Positions 8,848 to 19,559 of a DNA stretch of 64,000 nt are shown here, piece after piece. The notes beneath the pieces are model-generated. The model saw only the letters and a list, made by a program, of their open reading frames with translations. It did no database searches and had not been told where the DNA came from. The translations under genes were made by a program, and so were the position numbers. The stretch's first letter is position 1. Every line of letters begins with the position of its first letter. The DNA is from Candidatus Poseidoniaceae archaeon (lineage in GTDB: Archaea > Thermoplasmatota > Poseidoniia > Poseidoniales > Poseidoniaceae), in the NCBI GenBank assembly GCA_949372645.1, contig CASIAP010000004.1, forward strand, positions 212,359 through 276,358, in the 5' to 3' direction.

Positions 8848-11800
8848 TTACTTGAGTCGTTTTCCACCAATTCTCAAATCAGTGTGAAGAGGCATTTGAT
8901 GTTCCCAAGCAAATTCTTTGACAATACGCCATGCCTTTTCAGAGCCTTCATAATCCTTAATGTCGATAATATTGTTACGTGTATTGGCCTTGAATGCAGC
9001 AATTGGTTCAGCATTTTTGAACACCAAATATGCAGAACCAAAACCAAATTTCTCTTTCAAGATGTCAGAGAAATACGGTGCAATAGGGTCACTTGGCGGC
9101 AAGACGAAATCGCGAATTGGAGGGATGTCTTGGGCCTCTTCAAGCAGATTCTTTCGACCCCAACAGACTTGATCGAGGTCTTCTATGAGGAATCCTTTGA
9201 CCAATGTTTCATCTTCCTCAAACGAAGTGAGGACGGATTTAATTTCCTCTGGCTTGAATGGAGTGCCCGCCAAACGGAGTATTTGTTTGAGAGTGATCAC
9301 TGGATATTCCTTCACCAAGTTTCGCAAATATTCACGTCTTAATTCTACTCGGTCAATATTTTTAACGAGTTTCACTGTTCGGAACCCGCCTCTAAAGTCT
9401 TGTACAATATGACCGGTACGAATTAACGGCTGAATCAGTTTTCTAAATTCAGATTGCGTCAATGCATGGCGTTCTTTGAATAAATTCGGATCGGAGTTCG
9501 AACTGAAAAAGTCGATAATGTCCCAGAGTTCATCTTCTGGGGGCTCACCACGAATCGCCAATAAATTTTGGAAATGTTCGTAAGTCGACCAAACTTGATG
9601 GCCACGAAGATTGACACCTTGATGCAAACGATTAGCACTTGCCATGCTCTTCAAGTCAACCCGATATAATTCACAGCGACCACGTAATGCGAAGTCATCA
9701 CGAATTTCAGCAACATGTTTGACAGCAGCACTTTCATGTTCAAGACGCGTCTTTTGGTGAAGGTGATGATGGAAGAAAAGGGCACGTTCAGCTATTTCTC
9801 TCGGCTGAGGGTCAACAACGCCACCACGTATCATGCGTTCACCTGCCAGCTTGAATCCAATTGATTCAAGGGCATTACGCGTCTTTTCATCCAAATCCGT
9901 AACAGGTTCACTGTTGAAATTCGACATGACGGCTACATCGACCAATTGGTCTGCATGGTTTTCCAAAAGGACTTCAAAGGCAGTACAGAATTCTTCGAGA
10001 TAAGCAGTAGGAATATGCAAGTCTTTGATGACGAGATAATCGTTTACTTTGAACATCAATACTTTCCCAATAGGGTCAATTCCTTTGAAAACAGGGAGAT
10101 ACCATCCTCGGTCTAGGACACTGCGCACTTCCCAAATGAATCTCGAAACATAAGGGTCAGATTGAGTTAAAATTCGTATCTGTCGGTCTTCCCTTCGTGG
10201 GCGCTGAAGGAATTCGACCTCTTCAGGCATGCAATAGAATGCTTCAGGATCTGGGACTAAAGCCATCACTTTCGCTATGCGACCTTCTTTCTCGAGATTC
10301 ATGAGCGCAACGGTCAAATCTTCAAACGTGCGTGTGACATAAAACCGAAGTGTGCTTCCTTTGACTGGTCCCATTCTTCGTATGAGGTCGGTCAGGGAAC
10401 TTTCAAAATCAAGAGCCTCATAGACACCATGAACTCGATGGAATAAGGAGAGTCGGCGGCGGCGGCCAGTTACATCTTCAAATTGTTTGACAACGAGCAT
10501 TTGACGTTCTAAGTTAGACATGGCGTATTTGATGTCACGTTGTAAGGCTCGATGTTCATCACCCTTCGGGAAACCTTCCATGATCTCTTGGCGGGTTACA
10601 TTTTCACCAATTGGAATGCGTCGTAGCAATTCTTCCTCCATTGCCCCAATCCATGGTTCTGGTTTCAAACCGAGTAACATTGGAATCGTTTCTTTGTTCG
10701 TATAACCCATTTTATTATGCAAGAGTCGACCCATGATGATATCTGAATCAAGTTGCATATCTTGCCAATCCTTGAATCGGAAATCATTGACACGATACAA
10801 GAGTTCTTGCTGCTTTTGGAACAAGACGTGAGAGTCAAAGGCGGCAAACCCATCATCATACATCTTGAAGGTCTTATCGAAAACAAGGTTTTGCACCCAT
10901 CGATATTCAACGACATCTTCCGAGCCATCGATTAAACGATGCTCGTCAATCTTGAGAATATATTCAGCGTCATCTGTCTGTTTATAGAAACCAACCGATA
11001 ATACATTGCGAGTTTCAAGTTCCATTAAAATGCGATCAACCATTTTACGAGGGAAGGGTAAACGTTGTCCAAGAACATCTCCTGTTTGTGGACCTTCACT
11101 TCCAAGCATTTCGATAATTTTCACACGCAAAGCTTCGTGTGGGTCGCCCAGTTCTTTCTCTTCCCAGGCAGTTGGAATACGACCATCGAATTCAGTTGCG
11201 ACTTTGTAGGATAGACCGCTGATGTGAAGTTCTCGTAAGTCATCAACTTCACCGCCACCATTGACTGAAAGACAACCGAGAGTCCCGTGTATTTCAGCCA
11301 TGAAAGAACTGAACCATTTCCCATCCAACTCTCCAGCACCGGTGCCTTCAAGCTTCGTGATCTTACCTTGTTGGCAAAGAACCTCAACCCACTCTCGTAA
11401 AAGGTCCATCTCGATATCCTGAAGCTTATCATTATACAATGGATTTTGGAACGATGAATCAAGCCCACCACCGTGCGACATCAGTGTAAACAACTGCTGC
11501 GCATTTTCAGGAATTGGGGCTTTATCGAGATAGAACTTTGAAAGTTGTTCACCCGTCAGTTCAGTAGCAAGACTGCGAGTTCCTAAAAGACGGCGAAGCA
11601 CTTCTGGGTCGATATCTTTGACTAAGAAGGCTCGAGTCTTCATAGCCATTAAATCCTCAAAGGCGGACATAAACAAAGACATTCCAAGTCGAGATGGAAC
11701 AGTGACTTTGTTGTGAACGATACGTGCATCACCCGTAACGCACAAATTCAAGAATTGTTGCAAACTCTTCATGTCAATATCACCAAACATGATTTCGTTT

Positions 11801-14130
11801 TTTGCCTCACGCATCAAGAGACTGTCATCGATTGTGCGATGCTTATTGAGCAATGCATCTGCACGTTGTTGAAATTGCTGAGGACTAATCTCTTCAGAAC
11901 CAATTCGTTTTGGAATAATCATCGAACGTCCAGAAACTTCACGGAAACGTTTTGCAAAGATTTGTGTATTGACAATATAGCGTTCAATAACTTCGGTGTG
12001 GTCATTATCTCTGAACGCCTTATACATTTGTTCAGGGTCAACTTCTTCAGATGTTCGAATCAATAATCCATTTTCATCAAAAGATAATTCAATGACTGCA
12101 ATATTGTTCGATTCAGCCAACCCTGCCATGAAATAACCAAGCGCGGTGTTGAAGCCTCTACCCCTACATGTGGTGATCATGTAGGTTGGATGGCCTCCGG
12201 AAATGACTTGTTCGACCAAAATACGGTTTGGATCTGGAACCTGGAATGAATCGATGGAATGTTCTTCAAGATGACGAGCAATGGCATTGGCCACACCAGA
12301 GGAAAGACCGTAAGCATCACGTAGCAAAATTCGTGGGTCTTGCTCACGGCGTAAGGCCACAATACAATGGCCAATGAGGCTCAAAAGGGCGTTCGAAAGT
12401 TCACGTGAACGTGAACGTGCTTCACCTGACCAAGAAGGAACTGTTGGTCGATGCCCAGTCACTGATGCAACGTTCACGCGGGTGCCTTGGATATTGGTGA
12501 CACGGTAGGTCGAACCTCCGAGTAAAATAACATCGCCACCTCGAAGATTCGACACAAAGGAGCCTGATAATTGGCCCAGAATAGAACCTTCAGCATTGAA
12601 CACCAAATAGGAATTGTCTGGAGCGATGGTTCCAATGTTCGTGTAATAAATCATACGAGAATATCCACGCTTTCCATAAATGTTTTCTTCCCAGTCCACC
12701 CATATTCGACGTTCATCTTCAAGCATGTCAAGAACTTCAATGAAATCGTCGTATTTGAAATTACGATACGACCATGCATTGACAATGACTTCGTATGCCT
12801 CATCGATGTCCAAATCATTGATGATGACAAGTCCAATCATAAATTGAGCAACAACATCCAGACAATTCTCTGGGAAATCAAGTCGGTCCATCTCACCTGT
12901 TTGAATCGCTGCCTGAAGGGCTGCAAGTTCAATCAAGTCATCAACACTCGAAGGTAAGAAACGTGCGCGAGGAATTCCACCAACGTGGTGACCTGCACGA
13001 CCAATTCGTTGTAAGGCCGTTGCAATATCACCAGGGCTACCAATTTGAAGGACTAAATCTACCGAACCAATATCGATTCCCATTTCAAGAGAAGAGGAAG
13101 TAACAACTGCCCGTAAATGGCCATGTTTCAATTGTTTTTCAACATCTAAACGGATTTTCTTATCCATTGAACCGTGGTGACCTGCGACCAAATCACCGAG
13201 ATAAGGTCGTAATTTGAGAACAATGTTCTCCGTCATTTTACGGGTATTGGCGAAAACCAAGGTGGTATTATGGGCTGCAATTAAATCTGCAATGGCTTCG
13301 ACGTTCTTCTCGAAAATCTTGAGAACGGAGAGATCACTGAACTTTGGATCTGTAAGCAGAATATCCAAATCCAGTTCTCTGGAACCTGAGATTTTGGCAA
13401 TACAAACTCGAGTATTATCGCCTCGACTTTCACGGTCATCGCTTGAGACTAAATATTCAGCCACTGTTTCAAGCGGTTCCATCGTTGCTGAAATTCCAAT
13501 TCGCTGAACTGGACGAGTGAGTAAGGTGTCCAAATACGAGAGAGTCAATGCAAGGTGGACGCCACGTTTACTTGGAACTAAGGAATGCAATTCGTCAATA
13601 ATCATGTATTCAACTTCACTGACAATGGGTTGGAATCGAGGAGAAGTGATGGCAATAGCGAGGCTTTCAGGAGTGGTGATGAGAATATGAGGAGGCTTTC
13701 GAAGCATCTTTTGACGCTCAGATTGTGGAGTGTCACCCGTTCTCAATCCGACACGGATTTCTTGAGCACGACTCGGCAAATAGGATTCTGAAATTTCGGT
13801 AAGTGGACCAATCAAGTTTCTTTGAATATCATTTGCGAGTGCCTTAATAGGAGAAATGTAAACGCAGTAGACTCTTTTTTCTAATGTATTATCCAAAGCT
13901 CGACGCACTAATTGATCGATAATAGAGAGAAAGGCGGTCAGTGTCTTACCGGAACCAGTCGGTGAACAAAGGAGAAGATGTTCATGGTTGATAATAGCTG
14001 GAATTGCTAACTTTTGAGGTTCGGTAAAGTCGGGGAATTTATCCTTAAACCAGTTCCGAACAGGAGGACAGAGCATCTCTAAGAGTTCCTCAGTTTCCAG
14101 AGGATTGTCTAAGTAGTGAATATCTGCCAT
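8848..14130 (-). CDS. lhr: Lhr-family superfamily 2 helicase with long C-terminal extension
   Basis: This 1760-residue protein has SF2 helicase motifs near the N-terminus: Walker A PTGSGKT (residues 57-63), DELH (179-182), SAT (214-216) and motif VI QRIGRAGHH (374-382). These fit the Lhr branch, as does GSPGDIATALQRIGRAG. An Lhr-core winged-helix/beta-sheet region follows (TRVNVASVTG at about residue 570). The second half (about 900-1760) is an extended alpha/beta and winged-helix region like the C-terminal module of long bacterial Lhr, so it is closer to the 1500-residue bacterial form than to the roughly 900-residue archaeal Lhr-core. Lhr proteins unwind RNA:DNA hybrids and DNA in repair. 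No frameshift was seen over 5.3 kb. Confidence 0.88.
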   Translation of the reverse strand: MADIHYLDNPLETEELLEMLCPPVRNWFKDKFPDFTEPQKLAIPAIINHEHLLLCSPTGSGKTLTAFLSIIDQLVRRALDNTLEKRVYCVYISPIKALANDIQRNLIGPLTEISESYLPSRAQEIRVGLRTGDTPQSERQKMLRKPPHILITTPESLAIAITSPRFQPIVSEVEYMIIDELHSLVPSKRGVHLALTLSYLDTLLTRPVQRIGISATMEPLETVAEYLVSSDDRESRGDNTRVCIAKISGSRELDLDILLTDPKFSDLSVLKIFEKNVEAIADLIAAHNTTLVFANTRKMTENIVLKLRPYLGDLVAGHHGSMDKKIRLDVEKQLKHGHLRAVVTSSSLEMGIDIGSVDLVLQIGSPGDIATALQRIGRAGHHVGGIPRARFLPSSVDDLIELAALQAAIQTGEMDRLDFPENCLDVVAQFMIGLVIINDLDIDEAYEVIVNAWSYRNFKYDDFIEVLDMLEDERRIWVDWEENIYGKRGYSRMIYYTNIGTIAPDNSYLVFNAEGSILGQLSGSFVSNLRGGDVILLGGSTYRVTNIQGTRVNVASVTGHRPTVPSWSGEARSRSRELSNALLSLIGHCIVALRREQDPRILLRDAYGLSSGVANAIARHLEEHSIDSFQVPDPNRILVEQVISGGHPTYMITTCRGRGFNTALGYFMAGLAESNNIAVIELSFDENGLLIRTSEEVDPEQMYKAFRDNDHTEVIERYIVNTQIFAKRFREVSGRSMIIPKRIGSEEISPQQFQQRADALLNKHRTIDDSLLMREAKNEIMFGDIDMKSLQQFLNLCVTGDARIVHNKVTVPSRLGMSLFMSAFEDLMAMKTRAFLVKDIDPEVLRRLLGTRSLATELTGEQLSKFYLDKAPIPENAQQLFTLMSHGGGLDSSFQNPLYNDKLQDIEMDLLREWVEVLCQQGKITKLEGTGAGELDGKWFSSFMAEIHGTLGCLSVNGGGEVDDLRELHISGLSYKVATEFDGRIPTAWEEKELGDPHEALRVKIIEMLGSEGPQTGDVLGQRLPFPRKMVDRILMELETRNVLSVGFYKQTDDAEYILKIDEHRLIDGSEDVVEYRWVQNLVFDKTFKMYDDGFAAFDSHVLFQKQQELLYRVNDFRFKDWQDMQLDSDIIMGRLLHNKMGYTNKETIPMLLGLKPEPWIGAMEEELLRRIPIGENVTRQEIMEGFPKGDEHRALQRDIKYAMSNLERQMLVVKQFEDVTGRRRRLSLFHRVHGVYEALDFESSLTDLIRRMGPVKGSTLRFYVTRTFEDLTVALMNLEKEGRIAKVMALVPDPEAFYCMPEEVEFLQRPRREDRQIRILTQSDPYVSRFIWEVRSVLDRGWYLPVFKGIDPIGKVLMFKVNDYLVIKDLHIPTAYLEEFCTAFEVLLENHADQLVDVAVMSNFNSEPVTDLDEKTRNALESIGFKLAGERMIRGGVVDPQPREIAERALFFHHHLHQKTRLEHESAAVKHVAEIRDDFALRGRCELYRVDLKSMASANRLHQGVNLRGHQVWSTYEHFQNLLAIRGEPPEDELWDIIDFFSSNSDPNLFKERHALTQSEFRKLIQPLIRTGHIVQDFRGGFRTVKLVKNIDRVELRREYLRNLVKEYPVITLKQILRLAGTPFKPEEIKSVLTSFEEDETLVKGFLIEDLDQVCWGRKNLLEEAQDIPPIRDFVLPPSDPIAPYFSDILKEKFGFGSAYLVFKNAEPIAAFKANTRNNIIDIKDYEGSEKAWRIVKEFAWEHQMPLHTDLRIGGKRLK

Positions 14131-14212
14131 TTATTTTCAACAGTCCCGTGGTTCTCATTCGTATGCAAGGAGTAAATCAAGGTGCCGATTGAAAGGGTAA
14201 ACCTGTGTCAAT

Positions 14213-14527
14213 TTATGCCCAACCAATTCCACCCTTTTTCCATCGATTTACCGGTTCTGTTTCAGGCGCCGTTGGCATCAATAAAAGAACCGACTGCGAG
14301 GCATCTAGGGGTACTTGAATCTCATGTAAAGCACCGGTCGGGCACGACCCAATGCACGAAAGACAGCCGACACACTGAGATGCGACAACAATTACAGGAC
14401 GTTTTTTGTGAGTGCGTGATTCGGGGTTGCTTGAAAGAGGTAAAAGCGCCTCGAATGGACAATGCGAAATACACAAATCACAACCGGTACAATCCGGTTC
14501 AGTGATAGCGACCATTGATTGCCCCAT
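14213..14527 (-). CDS. Two [4Fe-4S] ferredoxin
   Basis: This 104-residue protein has two complete cluster-binding motifs, CTGCDLCISHCPFEA and CVGCLSCIGSCPTGA, each with the CxxCxxCxxxCP spacing, separated by a linker of about 25 residues. It would carry two low-potential [4Fe-4S] clusters and act as a soluble electron carrier. The C-terminal 35 residues are an unconserved extension. It is divergent from glyS, with about 110 bases between the start codons, and has no obvious oxidoreductase partner next to it. Confidence 0.9.
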   Translation of the reverse strand: MGQSMVAITEPDCTGCDLCISHCPFEALLPLSSNPESRTHKKRPVIVVASQCVGCLSCIGSCPTGALHEIQVPLDASQSVLLLMPTAPETEPVNRWKKGGIGWA

Positions 14528-14635
14528 GGGAGGTCATTATTGGCGGTCACTCTTAACGCTACGCTTGGACAGTTTTCTGTTTGAAGAACGGTGAGGTTGA
14601 AAGGCCAGTTCTTCTACCGGTGTTTAGGTGTGGCA

Positions 14636-16306
14636 ATGACAGAACTTGATACGAGCCGATTGGAACGTTTGTCAGGTGTGCTCAAACGGAGAGGAGTTTT
14701 ACTTCCAGCCTTTGAGATCCACGGTGGGGCTAAAGGTTTGTATGACTTCGGCCCAGTCGGTGGACGACTCCGCAATAAAGTGAACCAAACATGGCTTAAT
14801 CACTGGCTTTCTCTCGGAAATATTGTTGAGATTTCTTGTCCAACTGTAACCCCTTACGCTGTTCTTGAGGCATCAGGCCACGTCGGTGAATTTTCTGACT
14901 TCATGACCGTCTGTGGTTCTTGTGAAGAAGCAAGCCGTGCTGATACACTGCTCGAATCATTTCATTCAAACCCTGATTCATTGACCAAAGATGAACTGCA
15001 ATCACTGCTCAATCTGTCACAGCCGCCTTGCCCAGCATGCCAAGCGGTAGAATGGACTGAAATTACTGCTCAAAACTTGATGTTTAACACCACCATTGGT
15101 GCAGGTTCTTCAGGGCGTCCGGGATTCCTTCGCCCTGAAACGGCACAAGGGATGTTCACATCGTTCCCGGCATTGTATCGTCACAATCGTGAACGGCTCC
15201 CCTTTGGTGCGATCCAGGTGGGTAAGGGCTACAGAAATGAAATATCACCTCGCCAAGGCATGATTCGTTTGCGTGAATTTAACATGGCTGAACTTGAATA
15301 TTTCATCAACCCTCATGAAGATCCTGCACATGACTTCACACCCTGGAGTGAACAACAAATTACACTTATTGCAGATGGTCAAGGCGAAATTCAGATGAGT
15401 TTCAAAGAGGCTGTTGAACAGAAAGTCATTCGCCATGCTACGGTCGGATACTTCATGGCTCAAACATTTGACTTTTTAACTCAAGTTGGAATCGATACGC
15501 AACGGCTCAGGTTTCGCCAACATGAAGCAGATGAAATGGCCCATTATGCCTCCGATTGTTGGGATGCAGAAATACATGGTTCCTATGGATGGGTGGAATG
15601 TGTTGGTATTGCCCATCGGGGATGTTACGACCTTGAGTCTCACGAAAAAGCGACTGGTAAGTCACTCCGTGCTCGACGTGAATTTTCACAACCACAAGTC
15701 ATCGAAATCGATGGATGGACGACTGACGGTGCAAAAGCTGGACCTGCATTCCGAGCATTGGCAGGTGCAGTCAAGGTTGCAGTTGAAGGATTACCCGCAG
15801 CAGCCACTTTCCCACAGCCCTTAACCCTCGAAAGTGGAGAACAAGTTACGGTTGAATCCGAGCATGTCAAACGAAACCAACGTACTGAAACTATCACTGG
15901 TGAATGGTATATTCCTCATGTTGTTGAACCGGCATTTGGTATTGACCGAATCATTTGGCACATCCTTGACCATGCTTATGACGAAACTGGAAAGGATGGA
16001 GAAGATTACACCATCATGCGATTGAGTGAACAAGTTGCTCCGGTCGATTATTGCGTCTTCCCGCTGTTTGAAAAGGATGGAATGGGAGAACTGGCTTTAT
16101 CGATTCACAGAACATTATGTGCAAAGCAGAACATTGTCTCCATGTATGACAGCAGTGGTTCCATTGGCCGACGCTATGCTCGAGCTGATGAAATAGGTGT
16201 TCCAAAATGTATAACTGTCGACCACCAATCACTTGAAGACCAAACCGTAACCATTCGGGACAGAGATTCTGGTGAACAACACCGCGTTCAAATCGATTCT
16301 TTGTAA
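14636..16306 (+). CDS. glyS: Glycyl-tRNA synthetase, archaeal/eukaryotic dimeric type
   Basis: From the ATG at 14636 this is 556 residues (MTELDTSRLERLSGVLKRRG); a GTG at 14591 would add 15 unconserved residues. It is a class II synthetase. KGLYDFGPVGGRLRNKV marks the substrate-binding start and FLRPETAQGMF holds the glycyl-specific motif. RNEISPRQGMIRLREFNMAE is the motif 2 region, and FGIDRIIWHIL matches motif 3. The C-terminal anticodon-binding domain is visible (VAPVDYCVFPLFEKDGMGE, later SGSIGRRYARADEIG). It attaches glycine to tRNA-Gly. The sequence is colinear with the alpha2-type enzyme, with no break. Confidence 0.95.
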   Translation: MTELDTSRLERLSGVLKRRGVLLPAFEIHGGAKGLYDFGPVGGRLRNKVNQTWLNHWLSLGNIVEISCPTVTPYAVLEASGHVGEFSDFMTVCGSCEEASRADTLLESFHSNPDSLTKDELQSLLNLSQPPCPACQAVEWTEITAQNLMFNTTIGAGSSGRPGFLRPETAQGMFTSFPALYRHNRERLPFGAIQVGKGYRNEISPRQGMIRLREFNMAELEYFINPHEDPAHDFTPWSEQQITLIADGQGEIQMSFKEAVEQKVIRHATVGYFMAQTFDFLTQVGIDTQRLRFRQHEADEMAHYASDCWDAEIHGSYGWVECVGIAHRGCYDLESHEKATGKSLRARREFSQPQVIEIDGWTTDGAKAGPAFRALAGAVKVAVEGLPAAATFPQPLTLESGEQVTVESEHVKRNQRTETITGEWYIPHVVEPAFGIDRIIWHILDHAYDETGKDGEDYTIMRLSEQVAPVDYCVFPLFEKDGMGELALSIHRTLCAKQNIVSMYDSSGSIGRRYARADEIGVPKCITVDHQSLEDQTVTIRDRDSGEQHRVQIDSL

Positions 16307-16376
16307 TGCACCTTTTCTGAAGCGAATGGTGAAATCACCACTGAAGGTTGAAGAACCCTCGGAAAATTGTCGAACC

Positions 16377-17918
16377 ATGGCTGGTGTTACCGATTGGACC
16401 GAGCGGCACCGCCCCTCGTCTGAACGCCAGTTAGAAGGGAATGAAGTTCAACGACGGAAAATTCGTGCTTGGTTGGATGAATGGAAGAACGGGAAGCCCC
16501 GAAAGAAGGCACTCCTTTTGGTTGGACCGCCAGGTGTTGGAAAAACTTCGGTTGCACGTGCGATTGCACAAGACATGGGTTGGAATGTCATCGAACTCAA
16601 TGCCTCAGATGCACGCAACGCCGCAGCCATTCGAAAAGTGGCAACTCACGGCTCGACCCATCGTTCACTGTTTCACAATCCTGATGATAAGAAACAACGA
16701 ACCTTGGTATTACTCGATGAAGTCGATCACCTCTCAGGTGGTCTGATGGCTGTAAGTCAGAATCGCATTGAAAAGGCCATGCAAGGTGAGGATGAGAAGG
16801 GAAAGGATGTTTCATTGAAGGGAGATTCAGGTGGGAAAGCAGAGTTGCTTAACCTTCTTGCTGAAACCCGTCAACCCGTCATTCTAGCCTGTAACGAAAT
16901 CATGGGCTTATGGGGAAGAGGTTCGTCATGGAGTTCGACCCGTGACCGATTCACAAAGCACCTCCTTACAATTACTTTTGATCGTGCCAGTGATGAAGCT
17001 TTACGACGTATTGCACGTCGAGTTTTGCGTGAAGAACATCTCGAATTTGAAGATTCAGCTATTGAAGCTCTAGTCGATAACAACCCTGGTGATTTACGTG
17101 CCCTCGTTCGTGATTTGCAAGTTCTTTCATCAACGTCGTCTGGAACGCTTACCGAAGAAATGGTTGAGAGCCAAGCGCACGCTGGCCGCCGTGATACTTC
17201 TGAAGGAGTGTTTCCCGGTTTGGATAAATTATACCGCTCCATCGAGGCTGAAGAAGCAGTTAGTATCGGCCGGTCTATAGAAAAATCACCCCCGGATATG
17301 ATTAACTGGATCCATTGGAATAATGCCTCCCTATTCCCAAAAGTGGGCTCCATTGCCCGTGGGAATCAAAGTCTTTCCATGGCTTCTAAAATGTATATGG
17401 GACAATTCAGAAGCACAGCTCACCGTTCATGGTATTGGAGCGGACAACTCGCAAGTCTTTCTGCCTCAGTCACAAATAAAGTGCCCTTCACGGGTCGTAT
17501 TTATCCATCCTACCCAAATTTCCTACGTCGTCAATCTGCTCGAACACGACCTTCGATCATCAAACGTATGGGGAGTTATTCGGGAATGAGTAAGTCTTCA
17601 TTACGAGAGGAAATCCTCCCACTCCTCTCAGCTATGCTCAAGGATTCACCTCTACTTGGCGACTCAGAAAACTTCGCTTTGTCCCTCTCGTATGGTTTTA
17701 CGGGTGAGGAGCATGCATCACTTGCTGGCCTTCCACTTTCACGTAAAGCCACAAAACAACTCATTGCAAAATATGATGCAGCCTATGAAGAGAAATTGAG
17801 TAAGAAAACATTTGAACCGTTGAAAGTTGAGGAAGCCGTATCAGAACATCAGCCAGTCACTGAAGAAAAAGAGGAAGATGATGCAGGTTCGGCAAATGGT
17901 CAAATGAAATTATTTTGA
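16377..17918 (+). CDS. rfcL: Replication factor C large subunit
   Basis: From the ATG at 16377 this is 513 residues (MAGVTDWTERHRP). The frame stays open upstream to 16272, overlapping glyS, but only the internal ATG gives the family N-terminus (W-x-E-x-x-R-P). AAA+ motifs are Walker A VGPPGVGKTS and Walker B LVLLDEVDHLSG, followed by LACNEIMG in sensor position. The arrangement is that of the archaeal large clamp-loader subunit, which with RfcS loads PCNA at primer ends. The charged C-terminus ends GQMKLF, which could be a shortened PCNA-interacting peptide; this is inference. It follows glyS by 70 bases and converges with trkH, leaving 1 base between. Confidence 0.92.
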   Translation: MAGVTDWTERHRPSSERQLEGNEVQRRKIRAWLDEWKNGKPRKKALLLVGPPGVGKTSVARAIAQDMGWNVIELNASDARNAAAIRKVATHGSTHRSLFHNPDDKKQRTLVLLDEVDHLSGGLMAVSQNRIEKAMQGEDEKGKDVSLKGDSGGKAELLNLLAETRQPVILACNEIMGLWGRGSSWSSTRDRFTKHLLTITFDRASDEALRRIARRVLREEHLEFEDSAIEALVDNNPGDLRALVRDLQVLSSTSSGTLTEEMVESQAHAGRRDTSEGVFPGLDKLYRSIEAEEAVSIGRSIEKSPPDMINWIHWNNASLFPKVGSIARGNQSLSMASKMYMGQFRSTAHRSWYWSGQLASLSASVTNKVPFTGRIYPSYPNFLRRQSARTRPSIIKRMGSYSGMSKSSLREEILPLLSAMLKDSPLLGDSENFALSLSYGFTGEEHASLAGLPLSRKATKQLIAKYDAAYEEKLSKKTFEPLKVEEAVSEHQPVTEEKEEDDAGSANGQMKLF

Positions 17919-17919
17919 A

Positions 17920-19557
17920 TCATTCAGGTTTTTTCTTTTCGTCTTTATCTTCCATTAATCGTCGGAAAAGAGCAATTGCTGCACGGTCAGTTTGAACACG
18001 CTTTTCTCTACGCCACGTTCGTGGATGCATTAGAATAACTGCAGTCAAAAGTTCAAGACGTCCAAACCACATCAAAATGGATGTGGTCAATAAAGCACCG
18101 GAATTCATACCCGACCATGTGTTACTCGGCCCATAATCTCCCAGGGCAGGACCAGTATTTCCAAGTGAAGAGGCCACTAAAGTAGTAATGCTTTCAAAAG
18201 AATCACCAGGCATGAAAATCGCTAAGATAATACTCGATATTCCAAACAACCCAACCCAAACAATCAACATCCCAACAATAAGGCCAATCTGATTCTGTTC
18301 AACAACTTCGCCGTTCATTCGAATCTGCTCTATCTTTCGAGGCTGAGCAATTCGTACTAATTCCCTCATGGCCACTTTGAAAGCAAGTGTCACTCGGAGT
18401 AATTTCAAACCACCAGCTGTTGAACCAGCACTGGCACCTACAACCATCAGTATGAAGATAATGAGATGCGTTACTAATGGCCAAGATGCATCCATGTAGT
18501 CGGTCGAAGTATATCCCGTGCTGGTACCAAACGATACGACTTGGAACATACTGTCCCGAAGCGCCCTACCCGCTGAAGTTCCAGAAGCTAACAGAGCACC
18601 GAACACTGCAAGAATACCAACCGTGATATAGACCACATAATTTCGAAATTCTTCATCACCAAACGCCCTCTTGAAATCTCCATCACGAATGAACCAAAGA
18701 AGCGTAAAATTAACACCTGCCAAGAACATAAAAATGATAATGATCGATTCGACTAAGAATGAATCATAGAACCCAATACTTCCATCACGCGTTGAAAAAC
18801 CTCCAGATGGCATGGTTGTCAAAGCATGGTTGAATGAATCAAACAGATCCATCGCACCTGATAAGTAGAGCAGTAAGAACTCCAAGAGGGTAAGAAATAT
18901 GTATAATCCCCACAACGCAAATGCAGTTTGTTTCAACTTCGGCCGAAGTCGGGAGAGTGAGGGACCTGTTAATTCTGCACGAGCGAGGGCCATCCCCCCA
19001 CCAATGACACGTGAGAGAATCATCATTCCAAGCATGATAATTCCCATACCACCAAACCACTGTGTAAGTGATCGCCAAATGAGGAGGCCACGTGGCTGTG
19101 CATTGATACAATCAATCGTTGTCCCAGGTATGCAATTTGGGCTCATGTTATGGGAGATTACCGTGGCCCCAGTCGTGGTAAAACCAGACATTGATTCAAA
19201 CCATGAATTCACTGCACCCCGAGCAATATCAGCCATGGAAGCATCAGGCGTGAAAGGGCCAACAAACACACCACCAAGCCAAAAGGGTAGTGAGCCAATG
19301 AAAACAGCCATTGGCCAAACGAGAGCTACAGCAGCAAAAGCCTCCCGATCTCGTAGGCGCTCAGAAGTATCTGTACGCGTCCAAACACTGAGCATTAAGA
19401 TGCCAATGGTCGGTGAAAGAAGTGCTGGTAATGCAAAGGCCGAAAAGGCCATTTCAAGATCATCAAGCCACCATGTAATGAAACCACACAGTATTAATGG
19501 CAAGGTTAACGCAATCAGCGTCCAACCGAGGATAAGAGAAAGAACATCGAAACGCAT
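17920..19557 (-). CDS. trkH: TrkH/KtrB-family potassium channel-transporter subunit
   Basis: From the ATG at 19557 this is 545 residues; a further in-frame 17 residues upstream lie inside trkA and were not used. It has about ten hydrophobic segments with four repeated pore-loop regions: FESMSGFTTTGATV, NHALTTMPSGGFSTR, VSFGTSTGYTSTDY and VASSLGNTGPALG, each with the selectivity-filter glycine. The family moves potassium across the membrane under control of the cytosolic TrkA/KtrA RCK subunit. The trkA stop lies 2 bases upstream, so the two are an operon. The transglutaminase-like gene is the first gene of the same unit. Confidence 0.93.
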   Translation of the reverse strand: MRFDVLSLILGWTLIALTLPLILCGFITWWLDDLEMAFSAFALPALLSPTIGILMLSVWTRTDTSERLRDREAFAAVALVWPMAVFIGSLPFWLGGVFVGPFTPDASMADIARGAVNSWFESMSGFTTTGATVISHNMSPNCIPGTTIDCINAQPRGLLIWRSLTQWFGGMGIIMLGMMILSRVIGGGMALARAELTGPSLSRLRPKLKQTAFALWGLYIFLTLLEFLLLYLSGAMDLFDSFNHALTTMPSGGFSTRDGSIGFYDSFLVESIIIIFMFLAGVNFTLLWFIRDGDFKRAFGDEEFRNYVVYITVGILAVFGALLASGTSAGRALRDSMFQVVSFGTSTGYTSTDYMDASWPLVTHLIIFILMVVGASAGSTAGGLKLLRVTLAFKVAMRELVRIAQPRKIEQIRMNGEVVEQNQIGLIVGMLIVWVGLFGISSIILAIFMPGDSFESITTLVASSLGNTGPALGDYGPSNTWSGMNSGALLTTSILMWFGRLELLTAVILMHPRTWRREKRVQTDRAAIALFRRLMEDKDEKKKPE

Positions 19558-19559
19558 AC

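Noticed and set aside
17895..17918. PCNA-interacting peptide at the RfcL C-terminus
   Set aside because: The ending GQMKLF has a Gln and a hydrophobic/aromatic end but lacks the full Q-x-x-h-x-x-a-a pattern, so it was kept only as a remark.
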